A DNA stretch of 64,000 nt from Cupriavidus necator (lineage in GTDB: Bacteria > Pseudomonadota > Gammaproteobacteria > Burkholderiales > Burkholderiaceae): the NCBI GenBank assembly GCA_022041995.1, contig CP074390.1:682001-746000 (forward strand). Direction: 5' to 3'. Position 1 is the first letter of the stretch. Each line of letters begins with the position of its first letter. The notes below the pieces were generated by a model that saw only the letters and a program-made list of their open reading frames with translations, was not told the origin of the DNA and searched no databases. The translations under genes and the position numbers were made by a program. Shown piece after piece: positions 35,728 to 44,949 of the stretch.

Positions 35728-36701
35728 CTACTCTGCCTTCGCCCCCGACTCCTTCACCACCCGCGCCCATTTCGCAATCTCCTGGCGCTGGTACGCCGCC
35801 AGTTTCTCCGGCGTGCCCAGGATCGGATCCAGCCCCAGCGTCTTCAGCTTCGCCTGCACATCGGGCAGCGTGAAGATGCGGTTGAGTTCGGTGTTGAGCT
35901 TGGCCACCACGTCCTTCGGCGTATTGGCCGGCGCGAACACGGCGAACCATGAATCGGCTTCAAAGCCCGGCAAACCCTGCTCGGCCAGCGTCGGGATATC
36001 CGGCGCCGAGGCCGAGCGCTTCGCGCTGGTAATGCCCAGCGCGCGCAGCTTGCCCTCGCGCACCACGGGCAGCGCTGACGGCAGGTTGTCGAACATCATG
36101 GTGATATGGCCGCCGAGCAGGTCGGGGATGGCCATGGCGCGGCCTTTGTAGGGCACGTGCGTAATCTTGACGCCGGCCATCGAATTGAACATTTCCCCGG
36201 CCACGTGCGGCGAGGTGCCGACGCCGGGGGTGCCGAAGGTCAGGCCGCCCGGCCTGGACTTTGCCAGCGCGATCAACTCGGCCACGCTCTTTGCCGGCAC
36301 GCCGGGATTGACCACCAGCACGTTCGGCGTCGAGGCGATCAGGACCACGGGGGCGAAGTCCTTGATCATGTCGTACGGCATCTTGCTGTACAGCGCGCCG
36401 TTGATCGAGTGCGTGCCGACGGTGCCAAGCGCCAGCGTATAGCCGTCGGCCGGCGCGTGCGCCACCGCTTCGGCGCCGATATTGCCGCCCGCCCCGGCTT
36501 GTTGTCCACCACCACCGGCTGACCCCATGCGGGCGAGATCTTTTCCGAGACGATGCGCGCGAGCGTGTCGGGCGCGCCGCCGCTGGGGAAGCCGACCACG
36601 ATCCGGATCGGCTTGGCGGGATAGCCTTGTGCCAGCGCGGGGGCCGCGCTCACCAGGGCGGACGCGGCGAGCACTGCCGCGGCAACGGTACTGAAACGCA
36701 T
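35728..36701 (-). pseudogene. Tripartite tricarboxylate (Bug) receptor, frame broken near the N-terminus
   Basis: ATG 36701 has AGGAGGAG before it and starts a signal peptide (LVSAAPALAQ). The Bug fold begins with IRIVVGFPSGGAPD, and the frame leaves the family at VVVDNKPG. The other frame continues AGGNIGAEAVAHAPADGYTL to the end at 35728. Adding one C to the plus-strand run at 36492-36495 restores KPGAGGN. About 324 residues when repaired, the usual length. It is the last gene of an IclR-SDR-Bug set. No TctA/TctB membrane genes are nearby, which is common for Bug proteins in Burkholderiales. Confidence 0.85.
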
Positions 36702-36797
36702 GGATTCTCCTCCTGTTGCCGGCGGCTGCATGGCTGCCCGCATTGTGAAGACGGCGGCCAATGCCACCGCCGGGACCTGCCAGGACTACTCGTGCCC

Positions 36798-37610
36798 TCA
36801 GACCGCGATGCCGCCGAACTCTTGCATCACCTTGTCATGCAGGCGGCGCATGCCGCGCAGCCAGCGGTCGTAGTCCTGGCCCTTGCGGCGATAGTACTCA
36901 AGCACTTCCGGGTGCGGCAAGATCAGGAAGCGCTCGTCGGCCACCCCTTCCAGCGTCACCGCGGCGACGTGCTCGGCGGTGACCGAACCTTCCTGCAGGA
37001 AGCCCTTGCGCTCGCCCTTCTCGCCGAACAGCATGTTGGTCTGCACGCCTTGCGGGCAGATGCAGCTGACCTTGATGCCGCGGTCGCCGTAGGTGATCGA
37101 CAGCCACTCGGCAAAGCCGATGGCGGCGTGCTTGGTCACCGCATACGGCGCCGAGCCGATCTGCGACAGCAGGCCCGCGGCCGACACCGTATTGATGAAG
37201 TAGCCGTCGCCGCGCTCCAGCATCTGCGGCAGCACCGCCTTGGCCGCGTGGATATGCGCCATCACGTTGATTTCCCAGATGCGCTGCCAGTCGTCGGCGC
37301 TCGCCTCCAGCCCCTTGCGCAGGATGATGCCGGCGTTGGAGCAGAAGATGTCGACCTGGCCAAAGCGGCGCGTGGCCTCGTCGGCCAGGCCCTGCACGGC
37401 GGCCGCATCGGCCACGTCGACCGGCTGGGCGAACACCTGGCACGCAGGCACCGCGGCCTGGACTTCGGCGGCAACTGCGGCGGCGCCCGCCGCGTTCAGG
37501 TCGGCCACGGCCACGCCGCGCGCGCCGGCCTGCGCAAAGGCCAGCGCCAGCGCGCGCCCGATGCCGGTGGCCGCGCCAGTCACCACGACGGTCTTGTTGC
37601 GTACTTCCAT
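36798..37610 (-). CDS. Short-chain dehydrogenase/reductase
   Basis: 270 residues from ATG 37610, chosen because GAGGAGAC lies just upstream. The NAD(P)-binding TGAATGIG, the structural CSNAGI (NAG) and the catalytic Ser (NTVSAAG), Tyr and Lys (YAVTKHA) are all present: a classical SDR. Substrate unknown. It lies between the IclR regulator and a Bug receptor on the same strand, so the operon probably imports and oxidises a hydroxy acid or related compound. Confidence 0.87.
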   Translation of the reverse strand: MEVRNKTVVVTGAATGIGRALALAFAQAGARGVAVADLNAAGAAAVAAEVQAAVPACQVFAQPVDVADAAAVQGLADEATRRFGQVDIFCSNAGIILRKGLEASADDWQRIWEINVMAHIHAAKAVLPQMLERGDGYFINTVSAAGLLSQIGSAPYAVTKHAAIGFAEWLSITYGDRGIKVSCICPQGVQTNMLFGEKGERKGFLQEGSVTAEHVAAVTLEGVADERFLILPHPEVLEYYRRKGQDYDRWLRGMRRLHDKVMQEFGGIAV

Positions 37611-37642
37611 GGGTTGTCTCCTCGTTGAATTCGGTGCGCGCA

Positions 37643-38572
37643 CTACGCGTTGGAGGCGTGGGTGCGCGTATCAGGGTCCGGCTGCGCGGAAGCAAAGCGG
37701 GCGGTCGCGCGCGCGCCGCCCGGCTGCCACAGCCGCGCCTGCAGGGTCTCGGCCAGTTCGCGGATGCGCGGGCCCAGGTTGCTTTCCAGGATCTCGGGCG
37801 ACAGCCGTGTCGCGGCGCCGCCGATATTCAGCGCCAGCACCTCGCTGCTGCCCGCCAGGCGCAGCGGCGCGGCGGCGCCGCTGACGGTGCGGTCCCATTC
37901 GGCATGCGCCACGCAGAAGCCGCGCCCTGCGTGGTCACGCAGCGCACGGTCGATGCCGGCGCGCACGCCGGGCCAGCGCGTGCCGTAGTGGCGCGCCAGT
38001 TCGGCCAGCGCGGCCTCGCGGTGATCGGCATCGAGCCCTGCCAGCCAGGCGCGGCCGATCGCAGACGTGGCCATCGGCAGGCGCGCGCCCGGCGCCAGCC
38101 GGATCACCAGCGCCCCGCGCGGCTGGCAGCTTTCCAGGTAGACCATGGCGTGCCGGTCCGGCATGGCCAGTGCCACCGTGCAATCGGTGGTAAACGCCAG
38201 CGACTGCATCAGCGGCTGCGCGATCTCGCGGATGCCGGCGCCGCCTATATAGCGGTGGCCAAGCGCCATCGCGCCCTGCCCCAGCCGGTACTTCTCGGTG
38301 GCTTCGATGTAGGTGAGATAGCCGAGCGTGGCCAGCGTGTAGGTGAGCCGCGACACGGTCGGGCGCGGGATGCCGGTGCGCCGCGACAGCTCGGCGTTGC
38401 CCAGGTAATCGTCCTGCGGCCCAAAGGCGCGCAACAGCTCCATGCCGCGTGCCAGCGCGGTGACGAAGTTGCGGTCGTCGGCGCAGGCATGACCCGCCTG
38501 CGCGTCGTCGGCCGGCACCAGGGTATGCGCGGCATCGGGCGGCGGGGTTGGAATGGTAGTGGTGCGTTTCAT
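37643..38572 (-). CDS. IclR-family transcriptional regulator
   Basis: 309 residues from ATG 38572; the frame is open further upstream without a ribosome site. The winged helix (about 40-100) includes ELSRRTGIPRPTVSRLTYTL, and the effector domain has MATSAIGRAWLAG and GRGFCVAHAEW, typical of IclR. It is 32 bases upstream of the SDR gene on the same strand and is the likely regulator of the SDR-Bug operon. Confidence 0.87.
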   Translation of the reverse strand: MKRTTTIPTPPPDAAHTLVPADDAQAGHACADDRNFVTALARGMELLRAFGPQDDYLGNAELSRRTGIPRPTVSRLTYTLATLGYLTYIEATEKYRLGQGAMALGHRYIGGAGIREIAQPLMQSLAFTTDCTVALAMPDRHAMVYLESCQPRGALVIRLAPGARLPMATSAIGRAWLAGLDADHREAALAELARHYGTRWPGVRAGIDRALRDHAGRGFCVAHAEWDRTVSGAAAPLRLAGSSEVLALNIGGAATRLSPEILESNLGPRIRELAETLQARLWQPGGARATARFASAQPDPDTRTHASNA

Positions 38573-38854
38573 GGCAGGCGGTCGGGAAGAGAACATTGAT
38601 AGCAGCAACGGGGCTGCGCAGGGACCGCTATGTAGGGAAAGCATGCCGGCCAGAAGCAGCGTTTATAGAGATGAATCAAAAGGTTAGCGAGACTTTCCCA
38701 GGCAAGATAGGGCACGAAGGCATGCAGATACGGCCTAATAGAATCAGTAAGTTGCCGCAGCTCACTAAATCCCAGCAGACGGAAAGTCGACGGCCACCTC
38801 ACGCTCTAACGAGAGTTCATGATGGTGGATTGCCGTGCGCCACGATTACTGGCC

Positions 38855-39940
38855 CTATGGCACCACTGACAAGAACAAATAGGCCGCAAATATCACGAGG
38901 TGAACCACGCCTTGCAGGATGGTAGAACGGCCCATACCGAGGGTCAGGGTCAGCACGATCAACGTCAGGAACAGCAACACAATATCCTTGCCACCGAGCC
39001 CCAGCGCAAGCGGCTGGCCGGTCCAGATGAAGACAGCGGCTACCGTCGGAATGGTCAGGCCGATACTGGCCAGCGCTGAGCCCAGCGCCAGGTTCAGGCT
39101 TGTCTGGATGCGATCGGCGCGCGCCGCACGCAATGCCGCCAGGCATTCGGGCAGCAGCACGAGCGCGGCAATCACGATACCCACCACCGCCGGCGGAGCA
39201 CCCGCTGACAGAATGGCGTTCTCCACCGACGGCGACAGCAACTTTGCGAGTCCAACAACCGCCACCAGGCAGACCATCAGCAGCAGGCCACTTGCCATCG
39301 CCACGCGCGCAGGCGGCGGCGGAAGGTGCTCGTTTTCATCCGAGCTGCCTTCCGCCAGGAAATAGTCGCGATGGCGCACGGTCTGCACGAAGACGAAGCA
39401 TCCGTACAGCACCAGCGACATCACGCCTGAAAAGCCCAGTTGTGCGGGTGTCAGCATCGGCCCTGGCGTGGAACTCGTGAAGCTCGGCAACACCATTGTC
39501 AGCACCAGCAGCGTGGCCAGCACCGCCATGGCCGCATTGGCTCCCGGCGCCTGGAAGGCCTGCTCGCGATGATGAAGGCCGCCTACAAACAGGCACAGCC
39601 CGACGATGCCGTTGCAGATGATCATTACCGCCGCAAACACGGTGTCGCGCGCAAGTCCCGCATTCTCCGGGCCGGAAGAGAGCATGACCGAGACGATCAG
39701 CGCCACTTCGATGACCGTGATCGCAAGGGCCAACACCAATGTACCGAACGGCTCGCCGACCTTGTGGGCGACAACTTCGGCGTGGTGAACGCTCGCAAAG
39801 ACGGCGCCGGCCAGGGTGATACCCATCAGGGCGATCAGCCAGCCTTGGCCGGAGAGCAGTACACCGGCAACCAGCGTAGCCGAGGCAATGCACGGCGCAA
39901 CGATGGTCCATGCAGGCAATTTGTTGGGGTTGATTGTCAT
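38855..39940 (-). CDS. Calcium/proton antiporter, ChaA-type
   Basis: 361 residues from ATG 39940, with GGAAGGAG upstream. There are about eleven membrane segments in two repeats. Each carries a CaCA-type acidic motif: GEPFGTLVLALAITVIEVALI in the first half and LVLLPECLAALRAARADRIQTS in the second. It exchanges Ca2+ (or Na+/K+) for protons at the inner membrane. Length is like E. coli ChaA. It stands alone between two decayed or regulatory regions. Confidence 0.87.
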   Translation of the reverse strand: MTINPNKLPAWTIVAPCIASATLVAGVLLSGQGWLIALMGITLAGAVFASVHHAEVVAHKVGEPFGTLVLALAITVIEVALIVSVMLSSGPENAGLARDTVFAAVMIICNGIVGLCLFVGGLHHREQAFQAPGANAAMAVLATLLVLTMVLPSFTSSTPGPMLTPAQLGFSGVMSLVLYGCFVFVQTVRHRDYFLAEGSSDENEHLPPPPARVAMASGLLLMVCLVAVVGLAKLLSPSVENAILSAGAPPAVVGIVIAALVLLPECLAALRAARADRIQTSLNLALGSALASIGLTIPTVAAVFIWTGQPLALGLGGKDIVLLFLTLIVLTLTLGMGRSTILQGVVHLVIFAAYLFLSVVP

Positions 39941-40181
39941 CGCTGCATGCTCCTTCCGTTCTTGCTTTTGATGTGAGAGTCCGCACGGGGCGGTCGCAGA
40001 CGAGCCGCGGCTGCAGTGGAGCTCGCGGCCGAAGCCTTGCAAGCGATACAAGAATAGGATTATTGCGTTTGGGTGGGCAACCGCGTCGGTGGATGTCTGC
40101 GTGTCATTTAGATCATGTTCTCCTGCTGGCAGCACCACCGCGCGCCAACACTCCTGAATCCCTGGCACCACTTTTCCCCCT

Positions 40182-40457
40182 TCACGATCGCTGAATCTTG
40201 CGGTCGTGTCTCGCCCTTTTGACCTTGGGTGCCGCCGGTGGCGGGGGCAGGCCCAGCGGTGCAGCAAGGCGTTCGGCTTGCCCCGGCAGGCGCTCGGAAC
40301 CGGCGCCAGCGTGCGCACGGTCAGGCTGCACGACCCGATGCTTCAAGCTCTCGAGCTGCTCCCACAGTGCGCGCGCCAGCCGGTTCTGCTCCAGCGCGAT
40401 GGCGCGTACGGCGTCGGGATCTGCAGGAAGATCGGAAGGGGCCAGGACGGCAGGCAT
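40182..40457 (-). mobile_element. Remnant of an IS66-type transposase N-terminus fused to the AraC reading frame
   Basis: About 91 residues: SDLPADPDAVRAIALEQ, a coiled-coil-like LARALWEQLESLKHR, then GSERLPGQAERL and a Pro-rich stretch. From memory this follows the N-terminus of IS66 TnpC (LPDD..LRAL.., a leucine zipper, SSERL). The catalytic DDE part is absent. No terminal repeats were found. Resemblance is to a diverged family and not certain. Confidence 0.5.
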
Positions 40458-41524
40458 GCCGCCATGGTGTCCGGCTGCCGCAGCGTTTCCAATGTCATAT
40501 GACGCATTCGTGCCTGAATCCTCGGATGCCGCCGAATTACCCCTTTGGCTCCGCCATTGCGAAACGCTACATCCGTAGCGGCGCCCAAACCAGCGGGAAA
40601 ATGCGCTCAATGATGAAAATCCCACCAGCGTCGCGACTTCAGACAGCGGCCGATCGTCGCTATCGATATACCGCTTCACCAGGTCCTCCCGCACAGCGTC
40701 GACGATAGCCAGGTAGCTTTCGCCGTGCTGCGCGAGGCGGTCCTGCGACCGACGCCCAGATGCTGCGCCACGCGATCCACTGAACAGGTGCCCGAAGGAA
40801 GCAGCGTGATGACAAGCCTCCTTACCTTGTCGGGCATTGTCGCGTTGGACTGAGCCAGCATCGCATCCAGGTACCGGCGCACCTGCTGTGCCATGACCGG
40901 ATCGTAGGCCGGGATTGCGACCTCAAGATCGGCCGCGTGGCACACAAGACCATCAAAATCCTGACCGAACAGAACCGGGGCTCCAAACACCCGCGCGTAC
41001 ATGGCGAGGCTGGCGGGAGCAGCATGCGTGAAGCAGATGGTACGAGGCCTCCACGCCACGCCGAGAAGCGTGCTCAGCGTCCTGTGCACGACGCCCAGCA
41101 CCAATTGCATCGCCTGCCGCGTGGCGCCGGCGTGGCCGCCAAGCAGGTCCTCGCGGATGATGACGATGCCCTCTGCTTCCTCGATGCGCATGTGAAGCGC
41201 TTCGTTCTGCAGCCGCAGGTAGTGTGACACCGAGTCGAGCGCCTTGCGTAGCGTGGGCTGCTCCTGCATCACAAAACCGAGCGGCCCAAGGTTGGAGAGC
41301 TGGCGGGTCTCCGCCATACGCAGGCCAAGATCCTCGATGCCTGCGGCCTCGGCCGATGCCTCCAGCAGGCGCCCCACCGCCTCGGCTGGAATCATGGTGT
41401 CCGAGGCCAATAACGCAGACCGGTCAATTCCGGCATCACTCAAGTGCCGATAGGGATCAATCCCGACGGATCGCGCCACCCGGACGTAGTCGGTCAGCGC
41501 GGCACTGCGAACTAAGTAGGCCAT
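40182..41524 (-). pseudogene. AraC-family regulator (OruR/ArgR-type), broken by a small deletion in the HTH
   Basis: ATG 41524 begins a protein with the Arabinose_bd-type N-terminal domain (GLRMAETRQLSNLGPLGFVMQEQPTL split over the domain) that reaches VDRVAQHLGVGRRT. It then drops out of frame. The continuation RLAQHGESYLAIVDAVREDL and VATLVGFSSLSAFSRWF is in another frame to 40182. About 7 or 10 bases are missing near 40735, inside the first recognition helix, so this is a real deletion and not a homopolymer slip. After the normal AraC end the frame continues into an unrelated tail that resembles an IS66 transposase N-terminus. It stands divergent to the CMD-BKACE genes and was probably their regulator. 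Confidence 0.8.
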
Positions 41525-41657
41525 AAGGTTTTCCCGTACTGCCCAATATGTAAATTCAAACTCCCGGGATGTCAAATTGGCAATCGGCCGGTATCCGATA
41601 CTTGCCTCCGGATACACCAGGCGCGCACACGCGGCGCGCCAGTCAAGGAGACGAGTA

Positions 41658-42065
41658 ATGAGCGATAAGACGAGCGGCATGGCTACCCCGGTCTGCGATC
41701 ACCTGCGCGCGACCGGCAACTGGAATCCGGCCTGGGATCCCATCGCGGAACTGGATCCTGCCTGGGCAGAGAAATTCATGGCGATGGGTGCGCACACGGT
41801 GATGTCTGGCGTGCTGGAGCCAAAGGTGCTCGAGTTCATCGCCATCGCAGTGGACGCGTCCTGCACGCATATGTATGCGCCGGGCACGCGCCGCCACATC
41901 CGCAAGGCGCTCGAACTTGGCGCCACCAGGGCAGAGATTGCTGCCGTGCTGCAGGCGGTGAGCGTGCTCGGCATCCATACCAGCAGTCTGGGGGCACCAA
42001 TTCTTCTGGAGGAACTGGCGGCCATCGAGCAGGCCGGGACGACCAGCACCCGGGCCGCCGCCTGA
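41658..42065 (+). CDS. Carboxymuconolactone decarboxylase (AhpD-like) family protein
   Basis: 135 residues from ATG 41658, with AAGGAG upstream. The CMD core is clear: KVLEFIAIAVDASCTHMYAPGT, then HIRKALELGATRAEIAAVLQ. It has only one Cys where AhpD has CxxC, and His two positions on, so it is unlikely to be a peroxidase reductant. It probably works on the same substrate as the BKACE enzyme encoded 62 bases downstream. Confidence 0.82.
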   Translation: MSDKTSGMATPVCDHLRATGNWNPAWDPIAELDPAWAEKFMAMGAHTVMSGVLEPKVLEFIAIAVDASCTHMYAPGTRRHIRKALELGATRAEIAAVLQAVSVLGIHTSSLGAPILLEELAAIEQAGTTSTRAAA

Positions 42066-42126
42066 GTACCAATCCGCTCCCCCACCAAATCCCTTAATCC
42101 ACGTACCTTATCGAGGACGACAGACC

Positions 42127-43182
42127 ATGCATTTCCTAGACGACTCCCTGCTGCCCGAGAACCAGGAAAAACTCGTGATCCAGGTCGCGCCGTACGGCCC
42201 GCAATGGATCCCCGGCGACTCGGACGATATCCCGGTCACGATGGACGAGCAGATCCAGAAGGCGCTCGACTGCTACAACGCCGGCGCCACCGTGCTGCAC
42301 GTGCATGTGCGCGAAGCCGACGGGAAGGGTAGCAAGCGCCTGTCCATGTTCAATGAAATGCTGGCCCGCCTGCGCGAAGCCGTGCCCAACATGGTATTGC
42401 AAGTGGGCGGTTCCATCTCGTTCGCTCCGGAAGATGAAGGAAAGGCCGCCAGGTGGCCCAGTGACGACACGCGCCATATGATTGCGGAGCTCGATCCCCG
42501 GCCGGACCAGGTCACCGTTGCCATCAATACCGGCCAGATGAACATCATGGAGTTGATGACTGAGGCCGACATCGCCGGCACCTCGCTCACCAATCCCGCA
42601 GTGCAGGCGGCGTACCGGGACATGGTCTCCCCGTCCAATCCGTCGTGGCATGAGGAACACATCAGGCGGCTGGTGGCTAATGGTATTCAGCCTCAATTCA
42701 TGCTTGGCAATCTGGCGCAACTGGAAACGCTCGAGCGCCTGATCCGCAGGGGGCTGTACCAAGGTCCGCTGAACCTGAATTACGTGGCCATAGGCGGCGG
42801 CGCTTCAGGCCTGCACCCGGCCGACATGCTCGAGTTTGCCCGACGCACGCCAGATGGTGCGGTGCTCACGCTGGAAACCCTGAACCGCAACGTGGTGCCA
42901 ATGAACACCATGGCCATTGCATTGGGCCTGCATGTGCGCGTCGGCATCGAGGACACACTGTTCGGCCCCGACCGGGAACGCGCGACCTCGGTGCAACAGA
43001 TCGAGAAGATGGTGCGCATTGCGCGCGAACTCAACCGCGACATCGCCACTGGCGAAGATGCCCGCCGCATCTACCAGATCGGCACCCACTGGAAATCCAC
43101 CGACGAGACGCTGAAAGCCTTGGGCATGGTGCCCAACCGTGTGCCAGCGCAGCGCGGTGTTCCTTTGCGCAAGGCCGCGTAA
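42127..43182 (+). CDS. Beta-keto acid cleavage enzyme (BKACE, DUF849)
   Basis: 351 residues, somewhat longer than the classic 3-keto-5-aminohexanoate cleavage enzyme. Zinc-site HVHVREADG, MVLQVGGSISF, VAINTGQMNIM, and the C-terminal GLHVRVGIEDTLFGP are family blocks. BKACEs condense a beta-keto acid with acetyl-CoA to give acetoacetate and a new CoA ester; the substrate varies with the pocket. The CMD gene precedes it and a (broken) MFS transporter follows, so this was a small catabolic operon. Confidence 0.87.
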   Translation: MHFLDDSLLPENQEKLVIQVAPYGPQWIPGDSDDIPVTMDEQIQKALDCYNAGATVLHVHVREADGKGSKRLSMFNEMLARLREAVPNMVLQVGGSISFAPEDEGKAARWPSDDTRHMIAELDPRPDQVTVAINTGQMNIMELMTEADIAGTSLTNPAVQAAYRDMVSPSNPSWHEEHIRRLVANGIQPQFMLGNLAQLETLERLIRRGLYQGPLNLNYVAIGGGASGLHPADMLEFARRTPDGAVLTLETLNRNVVPMNTMAIALGLHVRVGIEDTLFGPDRERATSVQQIEKMVRIARELNRDIATGEDARRIYQIGTHWKSTDETLKALGMVPNRVPAQRGVPLRKAA

Positions 43183-43266
43183 GCCGGCGAGTCCCGGACG
43201 GACTGCGGCAGCGAACCGAATTCCGTCCGGCCCGCACCCAATGGCCCTGTGCTCTGGAGACATCTG

Positions 43267-44075
43267 ATGTTCTGGAAGAAAAGCCCCTCTGCCGTTCTGG
43301 CGACGCTGTTGACGATCCATCTTCTCGCGCACATCGACCGTAACGTGCTGCTGGGATTCTCGCCGCAAATCATCAAGGATCTGGCGATCAACAATGCGCA
43401 ATACGGATTTCTGGTCGGCGCGGTCTGGGTGCTGAGCTTCGGCGTCATGGCGATGTTCATGGGCACGCTCGCGGATCGCTTCAGCCGGACGCGGATCATC
43501 GCGGCCGGCGTGCTGATCTGGAGCATCTGCACCTGGGCCTCTGGCCATGCACAGACCTTCGAGCAAATGGCGATCGCACGCTTGTTCGTTGCCAGCGGCG
43601 AAGCTGCGCTGGTGCCAGCGGCGGTGGGCTTGCTGGCCGAGTTGTTCTCCGAGAAGCGGCGCGGCACGGCGATGGGCTTGTTCTTCATGGGCATTCCCCT
43701 GGGCATCGGCTGCAGCTTCCTGCTGGCCGGCACTTTTGGTGCTACATCGGCATGTGCGTGGGCTTCTTCCTGCCGCTGGCGCTTTACGGCCCAGCCAATG
43801 CGGCGCTCGCGGGCATGACGCCGCAGAAGATGCGCTCGACAGTCTCTGGCTTCACGATGCTGTGCATCAATGTCTTCGCGATCGCCATTGGCACCGTGGC
43901 CGTGGGCGCCGCGGCAGACCATCTGATCGCAAATGGCACCACTGCGCCGCTGACCCGCGTACTGCTGGCCACGGATGTGCTGGCTATCGCTTCGGCACTG
44001 TTCTTCGCACTGGCCGCGCGCGCATCGTGCAAGCAGCCCGCCATCGACATGCGACCCCTGCAGACGACAAGGTAA
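43267..44075 (+). pseudogene. MFS transporter with a large internal deletion
   Basis: ATG 43267 has GGAG at 43257. The first 158 codons hold helices 1-5 with DRNVLLGFSPQIIKDL, the motif-A-like GTLADRFSRTR and GIPLGIGCSF. The frame breaks near 43740. The other frame continues YIGMCVGFFLPLALYG, GMTPQKMRSTVSGF and the last helix pair to 44075. Together about 265 codons against the usual 420-450, so roughly 150 residues (helices about 6-9) are missing. It belonged to the CMD-BKACE operon. Confidence 0.78.
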
Positions 44076-44231
44076 GGAACCATTGCCACAGCATGATCTT
44101 CCCGCGAAGCCCCCGCCCCGGGGCATGAGAGCGCTACCCGGGCTGGGCGTTGGGACCAGATGACCACGCAAGAGCGGAAAGGCCAGATCCGTCCTTCGTC
44201 ACCTGCGAGATCCGAAGCGTGAACCGGCATT

Positions 44232-44245
44232 TTGATCTACGTCAA
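44232..44245 (+). promoter_or_regulatory. FNR/ANR-type box upstream of the hemerythrin gene
   Basis: TTGATCTACGTCAA matches TTGAT-N4-ATCAA in nine of ten positions. A TATTGT at 44267-44272 sits where the -10 would be if the box were centred at -41.5, the classic activating place. The hemerythrin gene starts 101 bases after the box. Confidence 0.65.
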
Positions 44246-44346
44246 TCTCACCCGGCAAAGGCGGCCTATTGTGATTATGAGGCGCCGGGAGTGCGATACA
44301 AGTCCGGACTCAAGGGTCTACCTGACCCGCCTCACAGGAGGACTCC

Positions 44347-44898
44347 ATGGCCAACCCACTTGCTGTCTGGCATACCGACCATATCCATTTCGCCAGATTA
44401 CTCGACCTGCTGGAACAGCAGGTAAGCGCCTTTCACCGGGAAGAACCGCCAAACTACGGGTTGATGGGCACCATCATCGGTTACCTGCGCAAGTATGGCG
44501 ATCTTGTGCACCACCCTCGCGAGGATGTCGCGTACGCGCTAATCGTCGATCGAGAGCCGGGCATGCGGATTGTTTTGAGCCGGCTCCTGCAAGAACACCG
44601 TGTGATTGCCACGGTCGGCGAAGAACTGCTCAACCGTCTTCACGAAGCAGAAAATGAGATCGTCACGTCCAGAACGGCTCTGGAAGCCGCTGCGGCCATG
44701 TACTTGGTCTACTATCGCAATCATCTCTTCACCGAGGAAAAGCAGGTCATGCCGCGGGCCGCTCAGCTCCTGACTGAAGAGGACTGGGCAGAGATAGCCG
44801 CCACTGATCCGGCCAGTTCCGATCCACTATTTGGAGCCAATGTAGAAGAGCGATTCTCAACGTTGCGCCAACAGATCGATGCGGAAGCGAAAGCATAG
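44347..44898 (+). CDS. Hemerythrin-domain protein
   Basis: 183 residues with AGGAGG before the ATG. The di-iron ligands follow the hemerythrin pattern: HTDHIHF near residue 12, HHPRED at 55-60, LLQEH near 84, and NHLFTEEKQVMP in the last helix. The C-terminal 40 residues are an extra acidic tail. Such proteins bind oxygen or nitric oxide or take part in iron-sulphur repair. The FNR-type box upstream suggests induction when oxygen is low. Confidence 0.85.
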   Translation: MANPLAVWHTDHIHFARLLDLLEQQVSAFHREEPPNYGLMGTIIGYLRKYGDLVHHPREDVAYALIVDREPGMRIVLSRLLQEHRVIATVGEELLNRLHEAENEIVTSRTALEAAAAMYLVYYRNHLFTEEKQVMPRAAQLLTEEDWAEIAATDPASSDPLFGANVEERFSTLRQQIDAEAKA

Positions 44899-44949
44899 AC
44901 TGGCTGGCGACGCAGCACACGTCCTATCGGCAGCCATGGCATCAAGTTG

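Noticed and set aside
38569..38802. 77-residue minus-strand frame ending in an ATGA overlap with the IclR start
   Set aside because: It begins with GTG, has no ribosome site and is less GC-rich than its neighbours; it is the promoter region of the IclR operon.
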